Assembly: GCA_022225965.2 (NCBI GenBank)
Contig: JAKJXP020000058.1
Span: forward strand, 1 to 64,000
DNA from: Diatrype stigma
Taxonomy: Eukaryota; Ascomycota; Sordariomycetes; Xylariales; Diatrypaceae
DNA length: 64,000 nt
Direction of reading: 5' to 3'
Each line of letters opens with the position of its first letter. The stretch's first letter is position 1. The notes below the pieces were generated by a model, which saw only the letters and a list, made by a program, of their open reading frames with translations, made no database searches and was not told the origin of the DNA. The position numbers and the translations under genes were made by a program. Positions 61,834 to 64,000 of this stretch are shown in pieces.

Positions 61834-63674
61834 ATGGCAGAGCAAGCAGCCATAGCTCCATCTAATCAGACTGGAGACGAGATCGTGGCCTCTGAAGGCG
61901 TAGTTGCACAGCCCAAGTCTACAGATGCGGTCGTAACAAGCCGAGACCCGGACGTTACTGGCCACCCCGCGCAGCAAGATGCAGATATAGCTAGCGGAGG
62001 CGTGGGCGAACATTCTCCTATTAGTGGAAAGATCGGAAGCCCAGGCGGTGACGAGAGCCGGGGTGATGGACACGCACATGCCGATAATGACCCTGTTAAT
62101 CCCGACGGCGGTGATGCCGCGCCGGTCAATGTTGGGAAGAATCCCGGCGAGCCCGTTAAAAAAAAGAAAAAACCCAAGAACAAGAGGAAAGGTGGGTTGG
62201 CTGGTCACAAGACTGCAAGTGGTTTCGAAGGTTAGTCCTCTATGCAACATGGTGTTGTTCCATCTAACACAGGATAGAATTCTATGCCGACCCTCCTATG
62301 ACTCCCACCGAAGCTGCTGAGGAGCAGAGCACTTATCACCAGTAAGGTCATCGCTCCATATTGTCATAGGGTAGAACTAACGACGAATAGTACCCGTTCA
62401 ATCTATGAGTAAGGGCATACTCCCTACCTGTTGTGATAGCTCATAATACTAACCAATGTCCAAAGTCGCATTGAGGAATGCATCCAGCGGTACAGAGCGC
62501 GCCGCAGATTTGACCAAGAACGGACTCTCATGTTTAACAAGTATCTCTTCATGGGCGGAATTGACTCTCAACCGCGCCAGTTCACCGGCATGGATTCTCA
62601 CGCTTTCGGCGATGCCGACAAAGATGAGATTCGCACAATGACGGCTGTAGATTTCATCGGCGGGGCGGGTAGCCGCTTCTTTGAGCTTGGCGATGAAGAT
62701 AACTGGGAGATTGACTTCGAGGGTGTCGTCAAGGGCTTTCTGTAAGTCACTTAAAAGCCGATGCATATCATTCGTTTCTAATAAACTATCAAAGGTCGCG
62801 CACAGTTTTCGAAACCTACATGTATGACGAGCCAGCCATGGAAAAGGCCGCGGCGCTCGTCAAGAATTTCTTGAATTACGTTCTGACCCATAACGTCTGC
62901 CCTGAATATGTGGGCAACATCATGGCGGCCCGCAACATTTGCGACATCGCGTTGCCGGAGATGCGCGCCGTGCACGAGCTGCTGAGCGATCTGCCCGGCA
63001 AGTTCAACAGTGCTGCGACAGCGCTTTTCTGTGGGGAGCGTGCTATCCACGACCTCGATAAGCCGGAAAACTTCAACAAGTTCGTCAACTTCCGCCTCGT
63101 GGTCCTCGAGACTACAACCAACGTGGAGGCCCGCAAGAAGCTCGCTGAACTCGAAGACACCGCCTCCATCCGCGTGGTGGAGACCAAGGAGGAGACGTAC
63201 GAGGTGCTCGATATCGTGCGCCCGCGCCGCAACTACGTGAAAATGCTCGAGGAGCAGCTCGCACAGCAACAGCTGAGCGGCGTGGTGCGGCCGACCGGCC
63301 GTGTGCTCCTGCGGCCCGCCATCATCGCGCACGGCTACGACAACCTGCCCCGGCCTGACGAGATCGACCTGAGCGCAGCCCCGGCCGAGGAGTACCTCGT
63401 CGAGGACGACATCCTCGCCAAGCTGGAACGCGGCATGAAGTTGAAGCTGGTCGTGGGCATGCTCGACATCGGCGGCAGCAGAGGCATACGCTTCATCCAG
63501 GAGGTCCGCGACATCCGCGTATCGTTCGACACCTTCTTGCCCCAGTCCCTCATGGAGCGCTGGAAGGAGCCTGTCCCCAACGATCGCCCGCCGCCTTGCG
63601 CCGCGGACCCCGCCGCTGAGGAGCAGACTGCGAACCCCGCCGCCGCGGCGGATGACAACACGGGTGATGCTTAA
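61834..63674 (+). CDS. arb1: Argonaute siRNA chaperone (ARC) complex subunit Arb1
   Basis: In fission yeast Arb1 works with Arb2 and Ago1 in siRNA-directed heterochromatin, where it inhibits release of the passenger strand. Five exons: 61834-62230, 62278-62341, 62391-62408 (18 nt), 62466-62741 and 62795-63674, giving 544 aa with all phases consistent. The N-terminal 115 residues are disordered and end in a basic run (KKKKKPKNKRKGG). The conserved domain starts at GFEEFYADPPMTPTEAAEE and continues through RIEECIQRYRARRRFDQERTLMFNKYLFMGGID, SRPRQFTG-like sequence, FELGDEDNWEIDFEGVVKGFLS and LVKNFLNYVLTHNVCPEY. A Pro/Ala-rich tail ends the protein. The splice at 62277 uses GGATAG, not the earlier ACACAG, to keep the frame. 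The third exon is set by phase and by the family sequence around it, so it is less certain than the rest. Confidence 0.9.
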
Positions 63675-64000
63675 CTAGGCTGTTTGGCTCTGGCTACTGA
63701 GGCGACTTGATGACTTACACACTCCACGAGTTTATGACTCGATGGTCTGACTTGGTGGTTTTATGATTCCATGATTTAATGAGTTCCACGGCTTGATGAT
63801 TTGAACGACTTGCATGGATTGCCTGGTACCCAGGTAGCTGGATTGACTGATAGATCGATAGACATCCGCCGCGAGGCGAAGTGCCATAGAGACGAATGAA
63901 GACATGATTTGCCCATGGGATTCGTGATACGTTACACAGGGCTTTCTGCTTCCCCAAAGCCCAACGTGCATGAATTGATACCTCCAGAGCAGCCACATAA
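63675..64000. other. 3' flank of ARB1, no gene seen
   Basis: Contains loosely repeated GATGACTT/GATTTGA/TGATTCCATGATT motifs around 63705-63810 and no supportable coding frame. Confidence 0.6.

Overview
The window is nuclear DNA of a filamentous ascomycete (Pezizomycotina, probably Sordariomycetes). The genes have short GT-AG introns with CTAAC-type branch sites. The products are typical of this group: Iml1, Arb1, Clp1, Arg82/Ipk2, a BLI-4-like SDR, a ZRC1-like CDF and a VCX-like exchanger. Three long AT-rich blocks keep CpG but have lost CpA/TpG, which is the signature of repeat-induced point mutation (RIP).

Layout. 1-1020: a large inverted repeat built of an 18-bp minisatellite. 1021-4621: no supportable gene. 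4622-10165: RIP-degraded Gypsy-type LTR retrotransposon on the minus strand, with 187-bp LTRs. 10166-13482: gene-poor. 13483-14970 (-): zinc transporter (CDF). 16991-18107 (+): BLI-4-like SDR. 18784-24723 (+): IML1, the SEACIT/GATOR1 subunit. 25904-27715 and 35410-37683 (+): the two halves of one ankyrin-repeat/CorA-like membrane protein gene. They are separated by a 7.7-kb RIP-degraded Copia-type element on the minus strand (27725-35405, LTRs 184 and 183 bp, target duplication CAATA/CAATG). 40413-42335 (-): vacuolar Ca2+/H+ exchanger with a probable 6-nt microexon. 42336-48523: gene-poor, with one doubtful ORF. 48524-50502 (-): CLP1. 51616-52925 (-): inositol polyphosphate multikinase. 53743-54103: MITE-like element. 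54185-59872 (+): second Gypsy-type element, RIP-degraded, with 242-bp LTRs and target duplication AAGCA. 61834-63674 (+): Arb1, an Argonaute-chaperone subunit, in five exons. The last 330 bp hold no gene.

The host genes are unrelated housekeeping genes, not a cluster: TORC1 nutrient signalling (Iml1), inositol phosphate metabolism (Ipk2), metal and calcium transport into the vacuole, mRNA 3'-end and tRNA processing (Clp1) and RNAi heterochromatin (Arb1). The transposon blocks are where the window is most informative. RIP fades inside the outer edges of all three LTR pairs. It seems to have leaked into the interrupted ankyrin/CorA gene, where both stop codons are what a single CpA to TpA change would produce. 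No previously unknown multi-gene system was found. The best candidates for follow-up are the split ankyrin/CorA gene, the duplicated introns of the Ca2+ exchanger, and the strand-biased RIP.
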